7,755 nt of DNA, taken from contig JAEUQS010000484.1 of NCBI GenBank assembly GCA_016789625.1, forward strand, positions 1-7,755, given 5' to 3'. Below, in pieces: positions 1-6,147 of the stretch. The notes beneath the pieces were generated by a model. It ran no database searches and had not been told where the DNA came from. It was given only the letters and a program-made list of their open reading frames with translations. Each line of letters begins with the position of its first letter. Within the stretch, counting starts at the first letter, position 1. Source of the DNA: Acidobacteriota bacterium (lineage in GTDB: Bacteria > Acidobacteriota > Thermoanaerobaculia > UBA5066). The position numbers and the translations under genes are program-made.

Positions 1-769
1 GCGGAACGTCGACGGCGATCACCTGCGCGATCTTCGGATACCCGCCGGTCACGGGGCCGTCGGGCCCCAGGAGGATCGGCGAGCCGCCCGCGGGAACCTG
101 CACCGCGCCGGGGAGCACGCCCTCGGAGAGAAGCTCGCCACCTGCCGCCGAAGGGAGCGCCGGGCCTTCCAGCCGGAGGCCACACCGGTCGGACGCCGGG
201 CTGACGCGCCAGGCGGACTCGAGGAAGAGCGTGCGCGCGGAATCGCTGAAGAGCGGGGCCTGCGCGCCCGCGAGAACGCGCAGGGTCACGGGCCGTTCGA
301 GCAGGAAGGCCGGCGCGGAGCCCGGAGGGCGGGAAGCCCGCCCGAGCGGGAGAACGTCCCCCGCGCGGAGGGCCCGGCCCTCGAAGCCCCCGAAGCCACC
401 GCGCGGCGACGTGCTGCGGCTGCCGAGGACGAGCGGCACGTCGAACCCGCCGTCCACGGCCAGCCAGGCGCGCGGCCCGCCGCTGAGGCGGCCCACGGCG
501 AGCGGCTCTCCGGCCGGAAGGCAGAAGGCGCCGCGCGCGGACGCTCCCGTGATCGCGATCCAGGAGTCTCGGGCGAAGACGAGCTCGGGGCCGCTGAGCG
601 TCAGCTCGAGGACGGCGAGGTCCTCCGGGTTGCCCACGAGCCGGTTCGCGGCCCGCGCGGCACGAGGGTCCATCGCCCCGGCCGGCGGAACGCCCGAGGC
701 GCGGTGGCCGAACCTCCCGAGGTCCTGCACGGTCGTGAACGCGCCGGGCCGGACGACCCGCACGCTCAT
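1..769 (-). CDS. pxpC: 5-oxoprolinase subunit C (biotin-dependent carboxyltransferase-like, KipA family), 3' end cut off
   Basis: Cytoplasmic subunit of the ATP-dependent 5-oxoprolinase PxpABC, which opens 5-oxo-L-proline (pyroglutamate) to L-glutamate; the family was long annotated as allophanate hydrolase subunit 2 or KipA. The 256 visible residues start MSVRVVRPGAFTTVQDLG, and the family hallmark region at residues 13-34 is clear (TVQDLGR, GVPPAGAMD). It is followed by N42-x4-N47 with the usual 'LE.TL.GP' stretch, GGFDVP near 107-112, a GSRSTS segment near 117, and YPKIAQVIAVD running into the window edge. About 55 C-terminal residues are expected outside, since the E. coli protein is about 310 aa. 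The ATG overlaps the pxpB stop as ATGA and has no Shine-Dalgarno of its own, so coupled translation is likely. Family assignment is firm; the substrate is inferred from family and from the neighbouring pxpB. Confidence 0.93.
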   Translation of the reverse strand, partial: MSVRVVRPGAFTTVQDLGRFGHRASGVPPAGAMDPRAARAANRLVGNPEDLAVLELTLSGPELVFARDSWIAITGASARGAFCLPAGEPLAVGRLSGGPRAWLAVDGGFDVPLVLGSRSTSPRGGFGGFEGRALRAGDVLPLGRASRPPGSAPAFLLERPVTLRVLAGAQAPLFSDSARTLFLESAWRVSPASDRCGLRLEGPALPSAAGGELLSEGVLPGAVQVPAGGSPILLGPDGPVTGGYPKIAQVIAVDVP

Positions 770-1371
770 CGCAGCCGCACCGCGTCGCCGGGGCGGAGGA
801 GCGCCGGCGGAACCCTCTGCGCGTCGAACAATGCGATATCGGTTTCCCCGAGGAGCCGCCAGCCGCCCGGCGAGGCGAAGGGGTAGATCCCGGCGAACGG
901 ACCCGCGATCGCGAACGAGCCCGCGGGCACGAGCGTGCGCGGGCTCGCGAGCCGGGGGACGTGGAGCTCCGGGGGCAGCCCCACGAGGTAGGGAAAGCCG
1001 GGCTGGAAGCCCACGAACGCGACGGTGAACGGCGTGGCCGTGAGGACCTCGATCAGCGCGGACGGCGTCCGTCCCGTGAGCTGCGCGATCTCCGCGAGGT
1101 CCGGGCCGTTCCACCTCACGGCGATCTCGTGCGCCGTCGCACTGCGTGGGGGCATGGGCGTCTCGACCCTCTCGAGGGCTGCGGCGACGGCGTCCGCGGA
1201 ACCGCGCCGCGTGAGCACGAGAAGGCTCGCCGCGCCGGGCACGAGCTCCTCGATATCGGGTTCGCCCTCGAGGACCGTGGCGAGGGCGTGAGCGCGCGCC
1301 GCGGCCGCCCGGAGATCCGCGTCCTCGAAGCGGACGAGGAGCGCGTCCTCGGCCACGCGCTCGGAAATCAC
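766..1371 (-). CDS. pxpB: 5-oxoprolinase subunit B (KipI / allophanate hydrolase subunit 1 family)
   Basis: Cytoplasmic partner of PxpC in 5-oxoproline cleavage; 201 aa, near the family norm of about 210-220. The C-terminal half is unmistakable: GFQPGFPYLVGLP at 121-133, PRLASPRTLVPAGS at 139-152, GIYPFASPGGW at 161-171 and LLRPGDAVRL at 191-200. The start is taken as the GTG at 1371-1369, because it gives the expected length, overlaps the permease stop (GTGA), and is preceded by GGAG with 5-base spacing. The stop overlaps the pxpC ATG. Against the E. coli sequence as I remember it, three normally conserved positions differ: the His of the 'VVELH' segment is Leu110, and the Gln-Thr before G-I/V-Y-P is Phe159-Ala160. 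The fold should be intact, but the active-site cleft may be altered. A kinase-inhibitor role like that of B. subtilis KipI is a less likely alternative. Confidence 0.93.
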   Translation of the reverse strand: MISERVAEDALLVRFEDADLRAAAARAHALATVLEGEPDIEELVPGAASLLVLTRRGSADAVAAALERVETPMPPRSATAHEIAVRWNGPDLAEIAQLTGRTPSALIEVLTATPFTVAFVGFQPGFPYLVGLPPELHVPRLASPRTLVPAGSFAIAGPFAGIYPFASPGGWRLLGETDIALFDAQRVPPALLRPGDAVRLR

Positions 1372-2579
1372 GAAAGCTCCGCGGCGCGGGTCTCCGGCAG
1401 CAGCGTCACGAGCACGCAGCCGAGGAGGAAGAAGCCCGACGTGAGCGCCAGCGCGGAGCCGATGCCGTGGACGTCGGCCACGGCGCCCACGGTGAACGGC
1501 GCGATCGCCGATACGGCCCGGCCGGCGTTGTAGCAGAGGCCCTGCGCGGTGGCCCGCACCGCCGTCGGGAAGAGCTCGGCGAGCTGCGCCCCGAACAGGC
1601 TGAAGTAGCCGTGCCCCGCGAAGCCGAGAACGGGGCCGAGCGCGAAGAGGAAGACGGGCGTGCGCGCCAGCTGGCCGTAGACCGGCACGATGGCGGCCGC
1701 CGCGAGGAGGTACGCGACGAACGCGGGCTTGCGGCCGACGCGGTCGGCGACGCAGCCGAAGGAGAGGTAGCCGAAGAACGCGCCGAGCTGCATGGGGACG
1801 AGAAACGCGGTGGACCGCACGAGGGAGAGTCCGGCTCCGCCCTTTTCGATGGGGCTCGCGAGGAACGACGGGAGCCAGGTGAAGAGTCCCCAGTAGCCGA
1901 ACATGACCGCGCTCGAGAGGAGCGTCGCCACGAGGGTGCGCGAGAGGAGCGGCGGCACGAACAGCGAGCGCAGGCGGAAGGCCGGTTTCTCTCGCACGAA
2001 CGTCGCGGGCTCCTCGAGGTTCCGCCTGATGAAGACCACGAGGAACGCGGGCAGGACGCCGGCCGCGAAGAGACCGCGCCAGCCCACGAGCGGGAGGAGC
2101 ACGGCGGCGAGGAGCGCGGCCAGGATGTAGCCCACGGCCCAGCCCGACTGCATGAGGCCGATCGCTTTGCCGCGGTGCTTCGCGGGCACGCTCTCGGCCA
2201 CGAGCACCGAGCCGGCCGACCACTCCCCGCCGAGGCCGAATCCGAGGAGCGTGCGCCACATGAGGAGCTCCGTGACGCTGCCGGAGGTCGCGCTGCCGAG
2301 CGACGCGAAGGAGTAGACGAGCACGGTCGCCGAGAGCGCCCGCGTGCGCCCGATGCGGTCCGCGAGCCAGCCGAAGAAGACGCCGCCCACGGCCGAGGAG
2401 AGGAGCGCGACGGTGGCGAGGAGGCCGGCCGTCTTCTGGTCGAAGCCGAAGTGCGCGCGGAGCGCGGGGATCGCCATGAGGTAGAGCACGAAGTCCATGG
2501 CATCGAGAGTCCAGCCCGCGAAGGCCGCGAGGAGCGCGCGGCGCCCCTGCTGCGGAAGCTCGGCGAGGAACGCCCTCAC
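1368..2579 (-). CDS. Major facilitator superfamily permease (sialate/organic-anion:H+ symporter-like)
   Basis: Inner-membrane secondary transporter of 403 aa with about 12 hydrophobic segments, roughly 16-38, 52-72, 81-98, 104-128, 140-163, 168-184, 211-238, 256-276, 284-301, 307-328, 344-368 and 374-394. MFS signature A is present in both halves: GWLADRIGRTRAL (70-82) and CVADRVGRKPAFV (276-288). GWTLDAMDF in helix 1 with acidic D26/D29, and GGEWSAGSVLVAES (117-130) followed by HRGKAIGLMQSGWAVGY, resemble the sialate/lactate and aromatic-acid:H+ symporter groups. The GTG at 2579-2577 overlaps the upstream gene's stop (GTGA) and keeps helix 1 whole; the next in-frame ATG falls inside helix 1. 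It sits between an exported peptidoglycan hydrolase and pxpBC, so uptake of 5-oxoproline, glutamate-type acids or short murein peptides is a reasonable inference. The substrate cannot be read from the sequence. Confidence 0.92.
   Translation of the reverse strand: MRAFLAELPQQGRRALLAAFAGWTLDAMDFVLYLMAIPALRAHFGFDQKTAGLLATVALLSSAVGGVFFGWLADRIGRTRALSATVLVYSFASLGSATSGSVTELLMWRTLLGFGLGGEWSAGSVLVAESVPAKHRGKAIGLMQSGWAVGYILAALLAAVLLPLVGWRGLFAAGVLPAFLVVFIRRNLEEPATFVREKPAFRLRSLFVPPLLSRTLVATLLSSAVMFGYWGLFTWLPSFLASPIEKGGAGLSLVRSTAFLVPMQLGAFFGYLSFGCVADRVGRKPAFVAYLLAAAAIVPVYGQLARTPVFLFALGPVLGFAGHGYFSLFGAQLAELFPTAVRATAQGLCYNAGRAVSAIAPFTVGAVADVHGIGSALALTSGFFLLGCVLVTLLPETRAAELS
1377..1380 (-). promoter_or_regulatory. 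Shine-Dalgarno (GGAG) deciding the pxpB GTG start
   Basis: On the minus strand GGAG lies 5 bases before the GTG at 1371-1369, inside the last codons of the upstream permease gene. It is the best-placed ribosome site in the operon and supports the GTG, which overlaps the permease stop, as the true pxpB start. Confidence 0.6.
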
Positions 2580-4324
2580 GGCGCGACCATGTGCTCCCAG
2601 ACCGCGCGGGACATCTTCCGGGTCGTCTCGTAGACCCGTTTGCGACCCGCTTCGTTCGCACCGAAGTCCGTCGCGAGGAGCACGAGGACGTACTCCCGCC
2701 CGTCGGGTAGCCTCACGATCGCGCTGTCGTGCTGGACGCGGGAGATGAAGCCGGTCTTGTGCGCCACGACGGCGCCGCTCTGGGGGTGGAGGCCGGCAGG
2801 GATCTGCTCGTTCCACACCTGTGCGGCGAGCGTGTCCCACATCAGCCTGCGGGCCTCGGGCGAGAGCCGGGGAGAGCGCAGGCACGCCTTCAGCAGCGCG
2901 GCCAGGCCGTCGGCATCGGTCTCGTTGTTCAGGCCCTTCTCGAAGGCCTTCTCGTCTTCCACGGCCCGGCGGAGCCTCGTGGTGCCCGCGCCCTCCGCGT
3001 CGAGGGTTCTCTGGACCTCGGCCGGCGACACCACCGTGAGCAGGAGGTTCGTCGCGATGTTGGACGAGCGGGCGACCATCTCCTTCATCAGGAAGCCGAG
3101 GGAGACCTTCTGGCCCAGCTTCGCGGCCACGACGAGCTCGGTCTCGGGATCGATCTCGACGTCGAACGGCGAGCCGTCCACGGCGCTCGGGAACGTCCGC
3201 GTCGCGAGGATCTCGTCGGTGAGCTTCCGCGCGCCCTGGTCGACCTGGCGCATCAGCTCGAGCATCACGGCCGTCTTGATGGTCGAGGCCGCGTGCATCG
3301 TCTGATTGGGCCGTAGCCGGATCCACTCGCCGTTCCCGAGGTCCTCGAAGACGATGCCGTAGGTGAAGCCGTCCGCGGCGGCGAGGGCTTCGAGCTTCGC
3401 CTTCAGGGCAGAGAGCTTCGCCGCGCTCGGCGCGCCGGGCCTCCGGGCCGTGGAGAGGGCAGCCAGGCGGCGCGCGTAACGGAACCGCTCCTTCAGCCGC
3501 GGGCTCTCGGCGAAGACCGAGATCTTCGTCGCCGGGACGTCCCAGGCCGTGGCCTGGAGCACCTTGCCGTCGCCGAGCCACATCCCGGTGTGGTCGATCC
3601 TGCTCTCGCTGCCGAAGTAGAGAAGGTCGCCGGGCTGGAGCTCCTCGAAACTCACGGGCACGAGCTGCGGCTCGCGGAAGCACTGTGCCGAGCTGTTCCG
3701 CTTCAGCATCACGCCGAAGTTCCGGAACGTGCGGTGGAGAAGGCCGGAGCAGTCGAACCCGAGGGGCGTCGTACCGCCCCACGTGTAGGGGGCCTCGAGG
3801 AACCGCGTCGCGAAGGCGATCCAGTCGGCCGGGGTTCCGAGCGCGCGCTTCCCGGGCCACGGACGCGTGTCGTCGCGGACGACGAACGCCGTCCGCCCGT
3901 CGGGCAGCTCGACGCGGAGAAACGCGTGGCCTCCGCTCTCGAGAGTTTCCAGAACCCGGAGCCGGGAGCCGAGCGGCGCCGTGAGGAGCGGGCGCGACAG
4001 CGTGACGTCGGGCTCCCGGTAGACGTGGGCGAGAGGTGACGTGACCTCGGCAAAGCCGCTCGAGGGCTCGTACGTGCCGCGCCGGAACGCCGCGAGAGGG
4101 AGCCAGGCGATCTCGCCGTTCTCGGCGCGCACCTTCGCGAACCCGGCCGTCTCCTCGAGCACCTCCACGTTTTCGCCGAGGACGACCTGGTCTTCCACGG
4201 GCGAGGTCGTGTCGGGCCGGAGGTAGAGGTTCTCGACGCCGCCTGTGACCACGGCAGGCTGTTGGGCGAATAGTGGGAACACCGCAGCGAACAGCGCGCC
4301 GAGAACGGTCGACCTGCATCTCAT
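2576..4324 (-). CDS. Exported SH3b - NlpC/P60 peptidase - serine beta-lactamase-like fusion protein
   Basis: A 582-aa exported protein with two enzyme modules. Residues 1-20 form a signal peptide (MRCR, then a hydrophobic core, likely cleaved before QQPAVV). Two SH3-like domains follow at about 26-80 and 92-152. The NlpC/P60 domain (about 165-285) has the catalytic Cys192 in FDCSG, His245 in DHTGMWLGDG, and Gln257 at the third polar position, where YkfC-type enzymes have His. This resembles YkfC-like L-Ala-gamma-D-Glu:diamino-acid endopeptidases, which often carry SH3b domains in front. A linker at about 287-315 leads to a class-A-like serine hydrolase domain (about 316-582) with S347-T-I-K350 (SxxK), S420-S-N422 (SxN) and K523-T-G525 (KTG). 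I see no clear ExxLN omega loop, so a DD-peptidase/esterase-like or non-canonical role is as likely as true beta-lactam hydrolysis. The ATG at 4324 is the only start that keeps the signal peptide. The stop overlaps the permease start. Confidence 0.9.
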   Translation of the reverse strand: MRCRSTVLGALFAAVFPLFAQQPAVVTGGVENLYLRPDTTSPVEDQVVLGENVEVLEETAGFAKVRAENGEIAWLPLAAFRRGTYEPSSGFAEVTSPLAHVYREPDVTLSRPLLTAPLGSRLRVLETLESGGHAFLRVELPDGRTAFVVRDDTRPWPGKRALGTPADWIAFATRFLEAPYTWGGTTPLGFDCSGLLHRTFRNFGVMLKRNSSAQCFREPQLVPVSFEELQPGDLLYFGSESRIDHTGMWLGDGKVLQATAWDVPATKISVFAESPRLKERFRYARRLAALSTARRPGAPSAAKLSALKAKLEALAAADGFTYGIVFEDLGNGEWIRLRPNQTMHAASTIKTAVMLELMRQVDQGARKLTDEILATRTFPSAVDGSPFDVEIDPETELVVAAKLGQKVSLGFLMKEMVARSSNIATNLLLTVVSPAEVQRTLDAEGAGTTRLRRAVEDEKAFEKGLNNETDADGLAALLKACLRSPRLSPEARRLMWDTLAAQVWNEQIPAGLHPQSGAVVAHKTGFISRVQHDSAIVRLPDGREYVLVLLATDFGANEAGRKRVYETTRKMSRAVWEHMVAP

Positions 4325-4357
4325 CGGGGGCCCATTGTCGCCCCATAATCGAGCGCG
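4325..4357. promoter_or_regulatory. 33-bp divergent intergenic region with -10-like boxes close to both start codons
   Basis: This is the only non-coding DNA between the two divergent start codons and must serve both transcription units unless promoters lie inside the genes. Plus strand: CATAAT at 4344-4349 (5 of 6 to the -10 consensus) ends 8 bases before the epimerase ATG. Minus strand: GACAAT (plus 4339-4334) ends 9 bases before the fusion-protein ATG. Neither gene has a Shine-Dalgarno and no convincing -35 box is visible, so leaderless or nearly leaderless transcripts are possible. An inverted repeat GGGGC (4327-4331) / GCCCC (4340-4344) covers both boxes. The starts lie in a second inverted repeat, CTCATCG (4320-4326) / CGATGAG (4356-4362). 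Promoter activity is inferred. Confidence 0.4.
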
Positions 4358-5485
4358 ATGAGCGTCTCCCGCCGTGCCCTCCTCGCGTCGTCCCTCGGGG
4401 CGGCCCTCGCGCCGTCCCTCTCCCTGGCCGCTCCCGCCGCGCCCAAGGGAAAGAAGGCCGGTCCCCCGAAGCTCTCGTTCGCGCCTCTCGAGCTGAAGCT
4501 CCGGCACACGTGGACCATCGCGCGGGGCTCCGCGGATTCCAAGACGAATGGCCTCCTCGCGTTCGAGGCCGAGGGCGTCACCGGCTACGGCGAGGCGGCG
4601 CCCAACAAGCGCTGGGGCCAGAGCCACGAATCGGGTGAGGCGGCCTTCCAGCGCACGCTCAAGGCCTGCGAGGGCCTCTCCCCGTGGGAGCACCTCGCCT
4701 GGCTCGAGAGGGCCGAGCGTGAGTCGGGGCCCGATTCCCAGATCGTCTGCGCGCTGGACCTCGCGCTCTGGGACTGGAAGGGAAAGAAGCTGGGCGTGCC
4801 GGTGCACCGGCTCCTCGGCGTCTCGCAGGCCACCATGCCCGTCACGAGCTTCTCGATCGGCATCGACACGCCCGAGGTCATGGCCGAGAAGACGAAGGAA
4901 GCGGAGCCCTATCCGATCCTCAAGATCAAGGTGGGCCGGGACGACGTCGAGCGCAACGTGAACGCCGTCCGCTCGGTCACGAAAAAGACCATCCGGGTCG
5001 ACGCGAACGAGGGCTGGAGCGACCCCGCCGTCGCGCTCGAGAAGCTGAAGTGGATGAAGGCCCAGGGCGTGGAGTTCCTCGAGCAGCCCTTTCCGGCGGG
5101 CAAGGACGTCGAAGGGATGAAGCTCCTCCGCTCGGAGGGCGTCATGCCGATCCTGGCCGACGAGCCCGTGCTCCACCCCACGGACATCCCCACGATCGCG
5201 CCCTTCTACGACGGGGTGGTGCTGAAGCTCGCCAAGTGCGGCGGCATCACCCGCGCTCTCGAGGAGATCGCGATCTGCCGCGCGCACGGTCTGAGGCTCA
5301 TGCTGGGCTGCATGATCGAGTCGTCTCTCGGCATCGCCGCGGGCGTGGCGGTCGCGCCGCTCTTCGAGTGGGTCGACATCGACGGCAACCTCCTCGTCTC
5401 GAACGATCCGTGGAAGGGTCTCGTCCTCACGAAGGGCAGATGGGCCCTGCCGGAGGGGCCCGGCCTGGGTGTCTCCCGGGCTTGA
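4358..5485 (+). CDS. Tat-exported dipeptide epimerase (enolase superfamily, L-Ala-D/L-Glu epimerase-like)
   Basis: A 375-aa enzyme of the muconate-lactonizing subgroup. Catalytic and metal residues are all in place: K189-I-K191 (KxK), metal ligands D215 (VDANEGW), E242 (LEQP) and D268 (ADEP), the opposing base K290 (VVLKLAKCGG), and D340-I-D342, the DxD motif that in dipeptide epimerases binds the substrate amino group. TIARGS at 53-58 belongs to the substrate-capping loop. Known relatives (YcjG, YkfB) interconvert L-Ala-D-Glu and L-Ala-L-Glu during murein-peptide use. Unusually, residues 1-30 look like a twin-arginine signal: S-R5-R6-A-L-L, a hydrophobic stretch, then an Ala/Pro-rich tail (AAPAAP). 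This suggests a periplasmic, folded-exported enzyme. Divergent from the NlpC/P60 fusion gene, it would act on that enzyme's expected product. The exact dipeptide preference is not certain. Confidence 0.92.
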   Translation: MSVSRRALLASSLGAALAPSLSLAAPAAPKGKKAGPPKLSFAPLELKLRHTWTIARGSADSKTNGLLAFEAEGVTGYGEAAPNKRWGQSHESGEAAFQRTLKACEGLSPWEHLAWLERAERESGPDSQIVCALDLALWDWKGKKLGVPVHRLLGVSQATMPVTSFSIGIDTPEVMAEKTKEAEPYPILKIKVGRDDVERNVNAVRSVTKKTIRVDANEGWSDPAVALEKLKWMKAQGVEFLEQPFPAGKDVEGMKLLRSEGVMPILADEPVLHPTDIPTIAPFYDGVVLKLAKCGGITRALEEIAICRAHGLRLMLGCMIESSLGIAAGVAVAPLFEWVDIDGNLLVSNDPWKGLVLTKGRWALPEGPGLGVSRA

Positions 5486-6147
5486 CGGAGCTGCAGGCAC
5501 TGGCCGCACGGATCGGGGCCTGCAGGCTCTGCCCGCGTCTCGTGGACTGGCGGGAGGAGGCGGCCCGGAACCCGCCCGCGAGGTTTCGCGGAGAGGGCTA
5601 CTGGGCCAAGCCGATATCGGGTTTCGGAGATCCCGCCGCCTGGCTCCTCGTGGTGGGTCTCGCGCCGGCCGCGCACGGCGGGAACCGCACGGGCCGTGTG
5701 TTCACGGGTGACCGCTCGGGGGACTTTCTCTTCGCGTCGCTCCACCGCACGGGCTTCGCGAACCAGGCTCTCTCCCGGGACCTCGAGGACGGGCTCGAGC
5801 TCACGGGCGTCTTCGTCACGGCGGCCGCGCGCTGCGCCCCGCCCGACAACCGCCCCACCCGCGAGGAGTTCGCGACCTGCCGTCCCTGGCTCGAACGGGA
5901 GATCGCGCTCCTCCCGAACCTCGAGGTCGCCGTGGCGCTGGGCGGTCTCGCCTGGGACGAGCTGCACCGGGCGTTGGGGACACGCCCGGTCGCGAAGTTC
6001 GGGCACGGGGCGGAGTCCGCCGCCGGAGGGCTCAGGCTCCTCGCCTCGTACCACGTGAGCCAGCAGAACACGTTCACCGGCCGGCTCACGGAGTCGATGC
6101 TCGACGGGGTCTTCTCCCGGGCCCTTACTTTCCGAGCGCCTTCCTGA
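5482..6147 (+). CDS. udgB: Type-5 uracil-DNA glycosylase (UDGb, Fe-S cluster)
   Basis: A 221-aa base-excision repair enzyme that removes uracil, and in this family often hypoxanthine or other deaminated bases, from DNA. Motif 1 is GLAPAAHGGNRTGRVFTGD (59-77), with Ala where family-4 enzymes have an acidic or amide residue, which is diagnostic of family 5. The last motif is HVSQQNTFTG (191-200). Four cysteines suited to a 4Fe-4S cluster are present: C14-x2-C17 and C118-x14-C133. The start is taken as TTG at 5482, overlapping the epimerase stop as TTGA. No ATG or GTG in this frame keeps C14 and C17, and no good ribosome site is visible, so translation is probably coupled to the epimerase. There is no obvious functional link with that gene. 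The 3' end overlaps the convergent DinB-like gene by 23 bases. Confidence 0.93.
   Translation: MTELQALAARIGACRLCPRLVDWREEAARNPPARFRGEGYWAKPISGFGDPAAWLLVVGLAPAAHGGNRTGRVFTGDRSGDFLFASLHRTGFANQALSRDLEDGLELTGVFVTAAARCAPPDNRPTREEFATCRPWLEREIALLPNLEVAVALGGLAWDELHRALGTRPVAKFGHGAESAAGGLRLLASYHVSQQNTFTGRLTESMLDGVFSRALTFRAPS

Noticed and set aside
231..1028. Plus-strand 265-codon frame opposite pxpC and pxpB
   Set aside because: Arg/Pro/Ser/Gly-rich shadow with no motif; both minus-strand genes are firmly identified.
1467..2633. Long plus-strand open frame (388 codons) opposite the permease gene
   Set aside because: Its product is almost entirely charged Glu/Arg/His repeats with no fold or motif. It mirrors the codon bias of the real minus-strand MFS gene and is a GC-rich shadow.
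4327..4344. GGGGC/GCCCC inverted repeat as a transcription terminator
   Set aside because: The arms are only 5 bases, no T-run follows, and it lies between two divergent starts, where an operator role is more sensible than termination.
2580..4346. Upstream extension of the MFS frame, which stays open through the fusion-protein gene
   Set aside because: The product is Arg/Pro-rich out-of-frame sequence. The GTG overlapping the preceding stop gives a complete 12-helix permease.
5050..5481. Upstream extension of the glycosylase frame
   Set aside because: It runs out of frame through the epimerase's catalytic region and gives Arg/Gly/Ala-rich sequence without motifs; the glycosylase family begins near the two N-terminal cysteines.
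4325..5509. N-terminal extension of the NlpC/P60 fusion frame through the epimerase region
   Set aside because: The extension is antisense to the epimerase gene, has no recognisable domain, and would bury the clear signal peptide that starts at 4324.
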